Shown in pieces: positions 22,118-32,392 of a stretch of DNA of 64,000 nucleotides (its first letter is position 1; each line of letters opens with the position of its first letter). Location of the stretch: positions 12,578,321 to 12,642,320 of the forward strand of contig NW_026262659.1 in assembly GCF_021869535.1 (NCBI RefSeq), written 5' to 3'. Origin of the DNA: Mytilus californianus (Eukaryota > Mollusca > Bivalvia > Mytilida > Mytilidae). Made by a program: the position numbers and the translations under genes. Below the pieces are notes generated by a model, which had not been told where the DNA came from, made no database searches, and was given only the letters and a program-made list of their open reading frames with translations.

Positions 22118-22333
22118 TTACTGTTCACCCGGCATAGCAATACATTTATATAATTTAATTCTATCCAAGTTTAAAACAGAATTTTTGGAAGGATTCAGTT
22201 TCTTTCTCCCTTTTCCTTGACCTTTGGCAGGACTACTTTTAGTTGGACTGTTTTCAGTGGCCTTTCTTTTCTTTGGACTTCGTCTTTTCTTCCTTGGACT
22301 TTTTCGCATGTTCTTCATTGTAAAGGTAATGCA
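22118..22333 (-). CDS. SLX4: Terminal exon of an SLX4-like endonuclease scaffold protein
   Basis: On the minus strand a splice acceptor (AAATTTCAG) precedes TGCATTACC at 22333. The exon encodes 71 residues to the stop at 22118: CITFTMKNMRK, then a Lys/Arg/Ser/Pro-rich basic tail. In SLX4 proteins a short C-terminal domain that binds the SLX1 nuclease ends with a similar Ile-Thr-Phe-Thr phrase and a basic tail (recalled, not searched). The exon begins in phase 0, matching the upstream exon at 23346-23436. SLX4 scaffolds structure-specific nucleases in DNA crosslink and recombination repair in the nucleus. The family name rests on a short domain. Confidence 0.6.
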   Translation of the reverse strand, partial: CITFTMKNMRKSPRKKRRSPKKRKATENSPTKSSPAKGQGKGRKKLNPSKNSVLNLDRIKLYKCIAMPGEQ

Positions 22334-22399
22334 CTGAAATTTATTAAAACAACATTCTTTTTCCATTATTTATCTTACCTCTCTAAATTTTTTATGTAA

Positions 22400-22682
22400 T
22401 TAAGGTGGTACCAAACACCTTGACTAAAATTAATTTGGCTCGTTTAATTTTCATAAAATTTTGAGAAAATATTTTACTTTGACCCTTTGACAAAAATGTA
22501 AAAATTTCAAAAAACTTGAACCACACATTTTCTCAGAATAATTTCATTGGATATATAGCAGTTTGACAAACACTAATTTTGATCATTGAGAAGCTTAATA
22601 TTTCCTTTACAATAGAACGTGATTAAAACGTTCAGCTGATTTTTACAGAGTTATCTCCCTGTTGTGTTATGTTCCACCTTAA
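22400..22682. mobile_element. Short TIR element (MITE) in the last SLX4-like intron
   Basis: It begins TTAAGGTGGTACC and ends GTTCCACCTTAA, inverted termini of about 12 bp ending in TTAA. It is some 280 bp with no ORF. TTAA at both ends would fit a TTAA-targeting transposon, but this is not proven. Confidence 0.55.
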
Positions 22683-23345
22683 TCATTTCTTAAACTAAGT
22701 TGTGAACAACAGAGAATTTCAAGTCTACCACTGAATACTGATCATCAATATTGCACATGACTGTGACTTCATTTACCACTCGGTCAGAATTTCATTTCAC
22801 CGCAATATCTTAAATAAGCAAAATTTGTTGAACATGTTGAAGACACGTATTAATTCTAAATTTAGTTATGTGCTTAGGTGAGGTTTAGGAATTTGTGTCA
22901 GATGTTCAGATTCTTTCGATTTTTTCCTTCAATACAGGATAAAATATTTTGCCTCATAACACCCATTTTTCTTTTCATATATTACTTCAATAGCTCATAA
23001 AAGGTCATTTACCAAAATTTAAGCAGATTCTTAATTTCTTTTCTTTCCGAGTAAGCCTTTTCTCTCCATTTTTTAAATATCAAATATCTCGAAAAGGAGC
23101 TCCATAACTTATCAATATTTTTGGCTTATTTTGTTTCTTAACTAATGCTCTTCTGACTTTAAGTATTATTTTGAATTCTAGATTTTTTTTAATTTCACCT
23201 ATGTACATCCCTAAAGATTCTTCTAAACTTATCATCATTGGTGGCTCCCATTCTTACGCCATTTTGTACAAAAATAACTAAAACATTAAAAATTTGTTGA
23301 AGACGTTCATTATATGTTAATTCTAAATCTAAAGATTCTTTTAAC

Positions 23346-23436
23346 CTTATCATCTAAGAACTCTTTCAGCTTTTCCATAGAACACTTTATCTCTGCCTCA
23401 GTAATTTTTCTGCTTCAATACATCCAACTCCAAGGG
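23346..23436 (-). pseudogene. SLX4: SLX4-like penultimate exon with a one-base frameshift
   Basis: The minus-strand acceptor TTTTAAG precedes CCCTTGGAG at 23436; the donor AAG|GTTAAAAG ends the exon at 23346. It reads PLELDVLKQK in phase 0 and then, one base over, ITEAEIKCSMEKLKEFLDDK up to the donor. Both halves fit the helical SLX4 C-terminal domain between the ILMYE and CITFT exons. The exon is 91 nt, and 90 would keep phase 0 with both neighbours. The extra base lies in a run of five T on the plus strand (23405-23409). It may be a real frameshift, a polymorphism or an assembly error. Confidence 0.6.
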
Positions 23437-23889
23437 CTTAAAACAAAGTACACTAAACATTGTATATCATTTCGTATAGTACATTTAACATACAAAAACA
23501 CTTTAACAAATATCAATGAAGAATATTGAATCTTAAAATACAAATCTACCTACAAATTCAACAATTAATTTCACTAAAAATCTTAAGACAAAAACTACTG
23601 GTAAGTATAACTTACAATAGCTTCCATTTTTGAAATTTTTTTCTGAAAAAAAAGAAATCTTTTTTTGGTGTTGTTTAGTCTGGACAGAAAGACAGATACA
23701 GACATCAAGCTTGACTGCAGTTTCTTTAATACAGATTGATAAATATTGTAAAAGGTGTCCAAATCTTAAATTTTACAACTTGTTTACGTTTCTTCTCTAT
23801 AACAAGCAAATCAATGGATTTCAATTAGGAAATGACAGAAATTCCAAATCATGCAGCAAGAAGTCTTATGAAGTCAACCTTTTTTACAG

Positions 23890-24250
23890 GATTTTTTTAG
23901 TATGTTCTTACGTTGTGTTGTTACACCAATGTCCCAAGTTATGGGGAGGGTTGGGCTCCCACAAACATTTTTAACCGAGCAATATTCTGTATGTAAGTGT
24001 CAAGAGCCTGTAATTTTATGCGACTGTCATACAAGTGAGAGGTTTAATCCACCAAGTCAGGAATATGACAGTTATTATAAATTCGTTTAATGTGTCTGAG
24101 CTTTTGATTTTGCCATTTCATTTCAAACTTTCCGTTTTGAATTTTCCTTAGAGTTTGGTATTTTTGTTATTTTACTTTTTAGTGGTGGTCTTTTGTTGCT
24201 GTATATTAAATTCGTTTTTCTTTTATTGTTTTGTTCATTAATCAGGCCAT
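23890..24250 (+). repeat. Dispersed mussel-type repeat fragment
   Basis: Phrases such as TGTTACACCAATGTCCCA, AACCGAGCAATATTCTGTATG and CAGGAATATGACAGTTATTA recur in altered form near 43800-43930, 52780-52870 and 58590-58660. No coding function is supported. Confidence 0.6.
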
Positions 24251-24316
24251 AAGTTTTCTTGTTTGACTTGTTTTACATTTTGTTCTGTTTTTCCTTTGAT
24301 CCGAAAATTATTTGAA

Positions 24317-25715
24317 TAAACAAGAGGCTCTCAAGAGCCTGAATCGCTCACCTGTAATTTTTTGCTTAAATCTTTCATCAATGATTAATTTTGCTTTTCA
24401 ATATATATCATTTAATTCCATTGAAATGTTCTTTGTATCTGCCATATTTTCTTCAAAATCAAAGAAATACATTTTACCCCTATGTTTCATTTTAGCCATA
24501 GTGGCTATGTTTCTTGACGTACAAGAAAATATAATACAAAATTTATACTAGATACTCTGAAACTCATTCAGCCCAAATTTGGCTGAAATAGATTCAGCAG
24601 TTTCAAAGGAGAAGATTTTTAAAAGTAAGCAAACTAAATAAACAAATTGTGAAAAATTGATTTTAAAGGGCAATAACTCCTTAAGGGGACAATTGACAAT
24701 TTTGGTCATACAACACTTATTTGTAGATCTTACTTTGCTGAACATTTTTGCAGTTTACAGTTTATCTTTATCATAAATAATATTCAAGTTAATATCCAAA
24801 ATCTGCAATATTTCCTTAAAATTACCAATAAAGTGGCAGCAATCCAACAATGGGTTATTAGATTCATCTGAAAATTTCACGGCTGACAGAACTTGGCCTA
24901 ATAAACATTTTTACCTCTCATCAGATTAGCTCTAAATGCTCTGGTTTTTGAGATATAAGCCAAAAATTGCATTTTACCCCTACTTTCTATTTTTAGCCAT
25001 GGCGGCCATGTTTTTTTACGAAACAGAAAATAAAACACAAACTGTATTCTAGGTACCTTTAGAATCATTCAGCTTAAGTTGGGTTGGAATTGGTTAAGTA
25101 GTTTCAGAGAAGAAGATGTTTTAAAGTTAGAAAACATGATAAACAAATTGTGTAATATTGTCCTTAAAAGGGCAATAACTCCTTAAGGGGTCAATTGATA
25201 ATTTTGATCATATGAACTTATTTGTAGATCTTACCTTGCTGAACATTTTTGCTGTTCACAGTTTATCTTATCATTAATAATATTCAAGATAATAACCAAA
25301 AACTGCAAAATCTCCATAAAATTACCAATTTAGTGGCAGCAACCCAACAATGGGTTATCAAATTCAACTGAACATTTCAGGGATGATAGAACTTCACCTA
25401 ATGAACACTTTAACCAAATGTCATATTTGCTCTAAATGCTTTGGTTTTAGAGATATAAGCCAAAAACTGCATTTCACCCCTATGTTCTATTTTTATCCAT
25501 GGCGGCCATGTTATTTGACGAAACAGTAAATACAACACAAACTTTATTCTAGATACCCTAAGCATCATTCAGCTTAAGTTTGGTTGGAATTGGTTCAGTA
25601 GTTTCAGAGGAGAAGATGTTTGAAATAGTTTACACTAGACGGACGACGACGGACATCGACGACGAACGCCAAGTGATGGCAAAAGCTCACCGTTCCGAAG
25701 GAACGGTGAGCTAAA
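24317..25715 (+). repeat. Dispersed repeat with ~501 bp internal units and hairpins at both ends
   Basis: The left end has AGGCTCTCAAGAGCCT, a perfect small hairpin. The right end has GCTCACCGTTCC, GAA and GGAACGGTGAGC, another hairpin. In between, markers recur 501 bp apart (AACAAATTGT at 24641 and 25142; TTTTAGCCAT-type phrases near 24490, 24992 and 25493), giving about 2.3 units. A GACGGACGACGACGGACATC stretch precedes the right hairpin. There is no ORF of note; it is probably non-autonomous. Confidence 0.75.
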
Positions 25716-26471
25716 AATTAAAGTATGAGACACAAAATGACATTATGTAGCACATATTCTACGATAGTCTCACTAAACCAAGTCAGCAGTTTAAAAGTTG
25801 GGGTTCCAAGAGTCTTAATCCATCTTATACACAAAGATTTGCTATGGGAAACAAGTAAGCACTGAAGGGTAAAGATTGCTTTAATTTATCAGTGGGAAGT
25901 AAAATTAAATATTGCATTGTATAGAGCATTGGTTGTAGTTGATTCAACTACAATTCTGGACAAATGAAGATAACTCCAATTTTTAAAGATGACTTTAAAA
26001 ATAATATCATTGATATTTTTAGAACAGATATTAGATTCCTGCACCTTGCAAAAGTTATGTAATTTTTTTGACAAGTATAACATTTTTTGTGACTTTAATA
26101 TCTGAGCTTATATTTAATTGATAAATTTCTGGAAATGTTTAAAGATAGAATGTATAAAATGTTATGACCAATGCACTATATTTTGTGTATCTCAAAAGTA
26201 GTGATAAACCTTGGAAGATTTTGATATCAAGTCAGTCCCATAGGGTTTTGATTGCATTTCATGCAATCTTTACCCAAAAACCATTTGGACCAAAAAAAAT
26301 ACAGAAAGTGCAAAATACAATTTGATATTATTAAAAGATTCTTAAATGGGTTTCATTAAAATTCAGTTCCTGATTTTGCTGAGAGTGCTGATGCTCATAT
26401 GAAAGTATATACTGCTACTTTGTTACCCTGCTGCAGTAAGTGTTGGTATAAATACAATAATAGCACATTAC
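25716..26471. other. Intron-like sequence
   Basis: There is no supported ORF. It lies between the SLX4-like exons at 23346-23436 and 26472-26555. Confidence 0.4.
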
Positions 26472-26555
26472 CTCATACATAAGAATTCTGACTTGTATAT
26501 CTGGTTGTTTTCTGATAAATTCCATCAGTTTTTCATTCAAACTCTTCTCCCCAGG
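26472..26555 (-). CDS. SLX4: SLX4-like exon, start of the C-terminal domain
   Basis: A minus-strand acceptor TTTCAG precedes CCTGGGGAG at 26555, and the donor GAG|GTAATG follows 26472. The 84 nt exon encodes 28 residues in phase 0: PGEKSLNEKLMEFIRKQPD then IQVRILMYE. The pattern of an amphipathic helix followed by ILMYE, continued by PLEL in the next exon, is what I recall for the SLX1-binding domain of SLX4. There are no internal stops and both splice signals are canonical. Confidence 0.6.
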
Positions 26556-27362
26556 CTGAAACACATAGTGTATGTATTATGTGTAAAAAGTGTAATTTTT
26601 GTGAACTTTTAAATCTACAAACATAAATACAATTATTATACAGGAGTTAAATATCTGGTTCCTGTGATTGGTTATCTTGACACAGTAGATGAGCCTGTAA
26701 ACCTGATGAACAATAGTAAAGATCAAAAATAGCAATTTATGTCAAATCTGGACACTTTTGTATTATATAATTGTTATTCTGGCTTTAAATAAGATAAGGT
26801 TTCAAATTCCCTGTCTGTGCCCCATCTCCTCTTTGCTTGATTGCTCAGGGGATAAAAAACACTTAAAGGGAATATGAGCTCAAATTCGAATATCATATAA
26901 TAACATATTGACACTGTCTTGCACATCATTAGAGTTCCTGGTGTCCAAAAAAATGGCACATACCAAAACTGACCATACTGCTGCTGCTGCTTCATAAGGA
27001 GATATCGATTCCAAATTTCTGCAATATGTTTTTCTTTTAATATTTTGAATTCATTATCATTTATGGGGTATTAATTTTTGTGGATTTTGCAGGTGTAGGT
27101 GAACTATGTATTTAAACATTCAAAGAAATTTAAATTTTCTAAAAGAGTATGATCAGAATTTGCCTTAACCACAAAATTAAGTATCCATGCAGATACAACT
27201 TTCCCTCAATCCAAGAAAATTGGTACCCATGATAATAAATGAATCCACAGTATACAGATTAATTATTAATTATCTTTTATTTAAAATAGTACCTGAAGAA
27301 AGTGAAGAGGAATTATATCTGTTTATGTTGTTAAGAGTTTTTTAAGCTATGTTTTGATCTAC
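26556..27362. other. Intron-like sequence with a dispersed repeat phrase
   Basis: A 73-codon open stretch at 26774-26995 on the minus strand lacks family features. Its sequence resembles mussel dispersed repeats (GGACACCAGGAACTCTAATG), so it is not called as coding. Confidence 0.35.
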
Positions 27363-27403
27363 ATAAATATCTTGAGAGGCTGAGTTTCTTCTCCTGTACA
27401 CAC

Positions 27404-27428
27404 CATGACACTCTCCTCTACTAAATCA
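27404..27428 (-). CDS. SLX4-like 25 nt microexon (alternative 3' end at 27363)
   Basis: The acceptor ATTTTCAG precedes T at 27428. With the donor ATG|GTGTGT at 27403 the exon encodes (S)DLVEESVM and hands phase 0 to the 26472-26555 exon. A longer version to 27363 stays open (VCTGEETQPLKIF) and ends at a GTAGAT donor. Joined directly to the next exon, that version would meet a TGA within a few codons. The upstream phase fits the acidic exon exactly (AG + T). Which donor is used cannot be decided from sequence. Confidence 0.4.
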
Positions 27429-27902
27429 CTGAAAATATTTATGAAACATTTGATAGTTTTGTTTTTACCATTCATATCTGAGTATGTTAAAGCAATTTTA
27501 TGTTAAGATACTATCCGCTGCATAAAGCCAAGAACAAAGATAATTGAAGACACTCTAAAGTTTTAGCCACAATCATTTAGATGCTTTTAGCCACAGTTGA
27601 GTACTTTTATTTGCTATCTTTGGTTTGTTTAAACCTTGTTTACTCTTTGTATTGCATAGATATTCATTGTCATCCTAAAATTTCAAATGCTTATTCTAAA
27701 ATCATAAAATAATTTTACTGACAGAGAACAAAACTTTGGTCTTATAATTTCATATATGAAAACAAAACACCCAATTATATCATTATTTTAAATAAATTCA
27801 TAATGAACAAAATTTGTTCCAGAGAATGTCAGAAATTGATAGCAATATAGATTAAAACAATTCAATTTTGTCGGATATCTTCCCCATTGTGTTTACGTAT
27901 AC
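27429..27902. other. Intron-like sequence
   Basis: This is AT-rich sequence with no supported ORF between two phase-matched exons. Confidence 0.4.
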
Positions 27903-28056
27903 CTGTTCTGTGATTCTTGGCTGTCATTCAAACTGTCCTCTAACTCCTCCTCCTCATCATCATCATCTACATTATTATCAGTGTCATCCTTTCTAACATC
28001 TATATTTTCATTGCATTTTTCATCAACCTCATCTTCAAATTCACTGTCTGTTTCAT
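27903..28056 (-). CDS. Acidic exon, probably of the same SLX4-like gene
   Basis: The minus-strand acceptor TTATAATTAG lies before 28056 and the donor AACAG|GTATAC after 27903. The 154 nt exon starts with two bases of a split codon and is open throughout. It is very rich in Asp and Glu (DDDDEEEELEDSLNDSQES). It ends in phase 2, completed by the T of the next exon. The assignment to SLX4 comes from strand, order and phase only, since acidic linkers are not diagnostic. No further upstream exon was found; the next 9.8 kb is repeats. Confidence 0.5.
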
Positions 28057-28231
28057 CTAATTATAACAACATAACTTTACAAATTGAGAGCTACATTAAT
28101 ATATTTTTGATATTTCTAAAAGCTTGTTATTTCTAGTCACACTATTGTGTGCTGTCCCTATATAAACTGCAAGGGAAACTTTGAATGATTTCAATTAGAA
28201 TAAAATGTGTGGTATAAATATAAATTCTCAA

Positions 28232-28448
28232 TAGATTTATGATGTGTTTGGTGGTGGATATCCTTTATTTTAATAGTACACCTACATTGGTGTGTTTTGT
28301 GGTAGATATCCTTTATTTTAACAGTACACCTTCATTCGTGTGTGTTGTGGTAGATATCCTTTATTTCAAACAGTACACCTACATTGGTGTGTTTTGTGGT
28401 AGATATCCTTTTTTTAAACAGTACACCTACATTGTCGTGTTTTGTGGT
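28232..28448 (+). repeat. ~48 bp tandem repeat, about 4.5 copies
   Basis: The unit contains TTTTGTGGTAGATATCCTTT then TTTTAACAGTACACCTACAT. Copies begin near 28239, 28291, 28339, 28388 and 28436. The last is cut after TTTGTGGT, where the hAT-like element begins. Confidence 0.9.
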
Positions 28449-28832
28449 CAGACTTGGGGTTAATTACATTTGAATATAATTAATTAAATTACACATTACA
28501 TTGCAAAAATGATCAATTACACTAATTACACATTACACAGTTTTTGAAATGTAATTAATTAAATTACAATTACTTTACTAAAGTAATTAATTAAATTACA
28601 CATTAAATTTCTTTAAGTTTCATAAACAATATATATCATGTATATATAGCATGTGTAAAATATTCGTGTAAGCTTACAACATAGTTTTAGCATTGCATTT
28701 GATCATCATTAGTATATATCTTTATTCTCAATAAACCATATACATAGGTATGGAGAAGACATTTGTATGTACAATATTTACAATAAGACAGAACAAACAA
28801 GACAATTGATAAGACAATATATGAAATACATT

Positions 28833-31800
28833 TTAGCCAGGAGCACATATACCTGTGTTGATAATCTTTATAAATTTACAAAGTTTAATCAGTTTTGATT
28901 TGTGTTTTGAAGACATAATCTGCTTGTATTTAACAATATTTGCATTTTTAAAATGATAATGTGACATACAATGTTTCCTGTTTTCTTCAAAGTATTTACA
29001 CTTTAATATGTAATGAAAGTCATCACCAATGTCATTTTATTACATAGAAGACACAGTCTATTATTTCTAACTATATTGGTCCATCTACCCTGTTCAATAG
29101 GGAGCTTTTGATTTGTGGTCCTAAATGTACACAAATCAATAGATAGTTTGTTCCCATGAATTTCAAAATAATCTTCTTTTCCAAAAAAATCTTTAAAAAG
29201 TTTATAATTAAGTGCTTTTGGTGAGTTTTCAAGCAGTGCATGCCAGACTTGTACAAACTGATCTTTAAGTCTGAGCTTGACGAATGAAACTAACCATTTG
29301 CAATTTATAAATGACTGTGTTTTCCATACATTTGGGATACCACATTCATTTAAAATAGTCTTTTCCCTGTTTAACCATGAAAAATTCACATTGTTATAAA
29401 TAGACATGTAATAACACAATTTATATAAAGTATATAATAGTTTCGTCACTTTACCAGAATTTAATTTCCCCCAAAATGAGATCAATCTAGTTTTAATGTC
29501 CAAGTCTATAGGATATCTTCCAAGCTCCCCATAAATCATGTAAGAGGGTGTTGATGTTTTCAGACCTAATAATAATTTACAAAATTTCAGTTGTACCCTT
29601 TCAATTATGTCATTATTTCCAATACCCCATACTTCACAACCGTACAGTAATATTGGTTTCACCATTTTATCAAATAAGTCCAACTGACTACATATAGAAA
29701 GATTATGAAGACGATCTTGTCTTAACACTTCGTAAAGAGCCTTAGTGGCCTTTTCTACGTTAAATTGTTTTGTTTTATTAAAATTGCCTGTTCTTGTTAG
29801 AATAATGCCCAAGTAGTTAAATTCATCAACGATATCCAGTTTTTTTTCATTAAAGAAAAATTGAAAATTACATGTTGGTCGTCTTCTTGAAAAAACCACG
29901 ACCTTTGTTTTATCAACATTTACTTTTAGCCTCCATACATCTGTGTAATCTAGAAAACAATCTAATAAGTTTTGGAGTTCAGTTGCGGATTCAGCCATCA
30001 ACACAGTATCATCAGCATACAAAATGATAAAAAGTTTTAAAAATATGTTAACTTTTTCTTCAAGCTCTGTCGACACTGATTTAAGGCCCTCTATATTACA
30101 GGTTTGCAAAAATGAATCAAGATCATTCAAAAATAGAGAAAAAAGGAAAGGCAATAAATTTTCGCCTTGTCTAACCCCGTTACTACATGGGAAAAAATCA
30201 GACATGGAATTGTTATATGAAATACATGACTTAGTACCTTGATACATATTAACAATTACATTATACATACATCCATTCATATTATTCAAAAGCATTTTAT
30301 ACCACAGTGCGTCTCGCCAAACCGTGTCAAACGCTTTTTTAAAGTCGACGAATGCACAAAATAATTTTTTTCTTTTTTAATTTTAAAATTTCAAACAATG
30401 AATGAATTACAAATAAATTATCAATTGTTGAATAACCCTTTCTAAAACCACATTGGTTTTCGTTTAAAATCATAAATTCTTCAGAGAAAAGATTTAGTCG
30501 CTCGCATAAAATTGCGGTAAAAAGTTTCCCCATACAATTCAAAATGGTAATAGGTCTAACATTTTTGGGGTCCAACTTGCTACCTTTATTTTTATAAACA
30601 GGCTTAATGTAACCAATTAACCAACTGTCAGGAAAAATACCAGTGCGAAATAAAACGTTGAATATTTTTTCGTATAATTCAATGAATAAGCCAGATGTCG
30701 ACTTGATATATTCATTTATTATATGATCATCCCCAAAGGCTTTATCATTTTTCAGGTTTTTAATTCCCTTAAGAATTTCGTCTTTTGAAATTCTCGTGTT
30801 TAAATTTTCGTTAAGCCTGTCAACATCATTCGGATTTAGAGTTGGAATATTTGTATTTTCTTCATCATCTGGGGCCGCGTTCAAATTTTTGAAAAAAACG
30901 AACAATTAAGTAATAGGGATGTCGGGTTGGTCTCTTTTTTTTTTTTACTGTTCAACAATTTTCAATACTCTTTTGAGTTATTGGATCTCAATACTTTTAT
31001 TTTTTTAGCCATTTTTTTATATGTGCAATAATTGCTTTATCTAAAGTTTTTTTGTATTGTTTCTCCGAAGATTTCATAATTTGGCAGTTTTGTTCTGATC
31101 TATTGTTTTTACATTTTCTTTTGAGCTTGCGATAATTTTGGCGAGTAAATTTACAGTCACTGTCAAACCATTCTTTATCCAATTTTTCTGGCTTGTTTTT
31201 AGATTTCTTCGAACCACTAGTTTTAGTAACCCCAAATGTTGCCTTGGCAGAGTCCAAAAATAAGTCACACATGTTATTTACAATGATGTTCAATTCATTT
31301 TTGTTCATATTTGCTTCAACTTTATCAATTTCTTCAATTAGAGCGTATACCCCTTCCACATCTATCCCATTTTGAAAATCCAAAGTTTTATCATTGTCCC
31401 ACTTTTTGATCTTTTCTGGACGTTACATGTATCTGTTCCAGCATTTAAACACTGATTGTTTTCAACATCTTGCTTAGTGCTCGCCAAAGTTATCTCTAAT
31501 GGGGAATGAACATCAGAATATAAAGTAGAAAAATCAAGTACATGAAAATTAGTAAAATATTTTAACATCTCAGCACTACTAATACAATAATCTACAATAC
31601 TGCTATTTTTACATGTTAATTTACCATACTGTCTATCATCACCAATTCTATCATCACCAATTCTATATTTACAATAAATAAATTGTTTCCTTTACATAAA
31701 TCTAACAATCGTTTCCCGTATCCATTTTTTACCCTGTCCAAAGAATTTCTTTTCTTTGGTATATTAAATTCATCAAGCATATACACTTTATTCTCTATAA

Positions 31801-32356
31801 AATCTGTTAGATTATTTGTATGTTTATCATTATGTATAATAACAAAATCGTCGTCGTCTGCTGTTCGTCCGTTAAAATCTCCTTGTAATGACACATATTT
31901 ATAAGTCTTAGAAAAAATAATGTATTCATTTTCTAACTGACTGTAAGCATCTTGAGATGAGTAGTTTGTGTATTCTGGAGGAATATATACTATGCCAAAA
32001 ACTATATCATCGTCAATACTAAGTAAATCTGACGATACTTTGAACCAAAGAACAAACTGACTGTCAGTTGTTAACACTTTAATTTTATTTGCTAGTTCTA
32101 ATTTGTATCCTAAAGTTATCCCCCCTGACCTATTCCTTGACACTTTTTTTCTATTTTCCATTTTGAATTCATAACCTGGTAAATCAATATTATCTACATC
32201 GTCAGTTTTTGTTTCAACTAAACATATTATATCGTTATTATTTAACAATGATTTAAATTCGGGGTAGTTCAATCTTTTTTTAACACCACAACAATTTAGA
32301 CACAAAATATTAATATCAACATTTTTGGAAGTTTTTAAAGAATTATTCCAGTTCAC
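28833..32356 (-). pseudogene. LINE ORF2: APE endonuclease and reverse transcriptase
   Basis: The endonuclease begins near 32356 (INILCLNCCGVKKRL, CLVETK, QGDFNGRT) and its end (YSDVHSPLEITL, with the catalytic His) lies at 31362-31568 in another frame. A basic linker at 30997-31383 (KEWFDSDCKFTRQNYRKLK) follows. The RT N-half is at 30339-30905 (NDKAFGDDHI, SWLIGYIKPVYKNKG, NQCGFRKGYSTIDNL). The RT C-half is at 29003-30295 (GVRQGENLLPFLFSLFLNDL, ILYADDTVL, DEFNYLGIILT). A final frame change near 29025 gives a Cys/His motif (CLLCNK...YILKC) and the stop at 28833. At least five frame changes occur; YADD is intact. Confidence 0.85.
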
Positions 32357-32392
32357 ATTTGTTAAATTTTGGTTATGCTCTCCGTGGCATTC

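Noticed and set aside
22118-22366. 82-codon intron-less basic protein starting at MEKECCF
   Set aside because: A good splice acceptor at 22334-22343 and phase agreement with upstream exons make it a terminal exon; the first residues would be intron.
26774-26995. 73-codon minus-strand frame between SLX4-like exons
   Set aside because: It has no splice-compatible borders or family motif, and the sequence resembles a dispersed mussel repeat.
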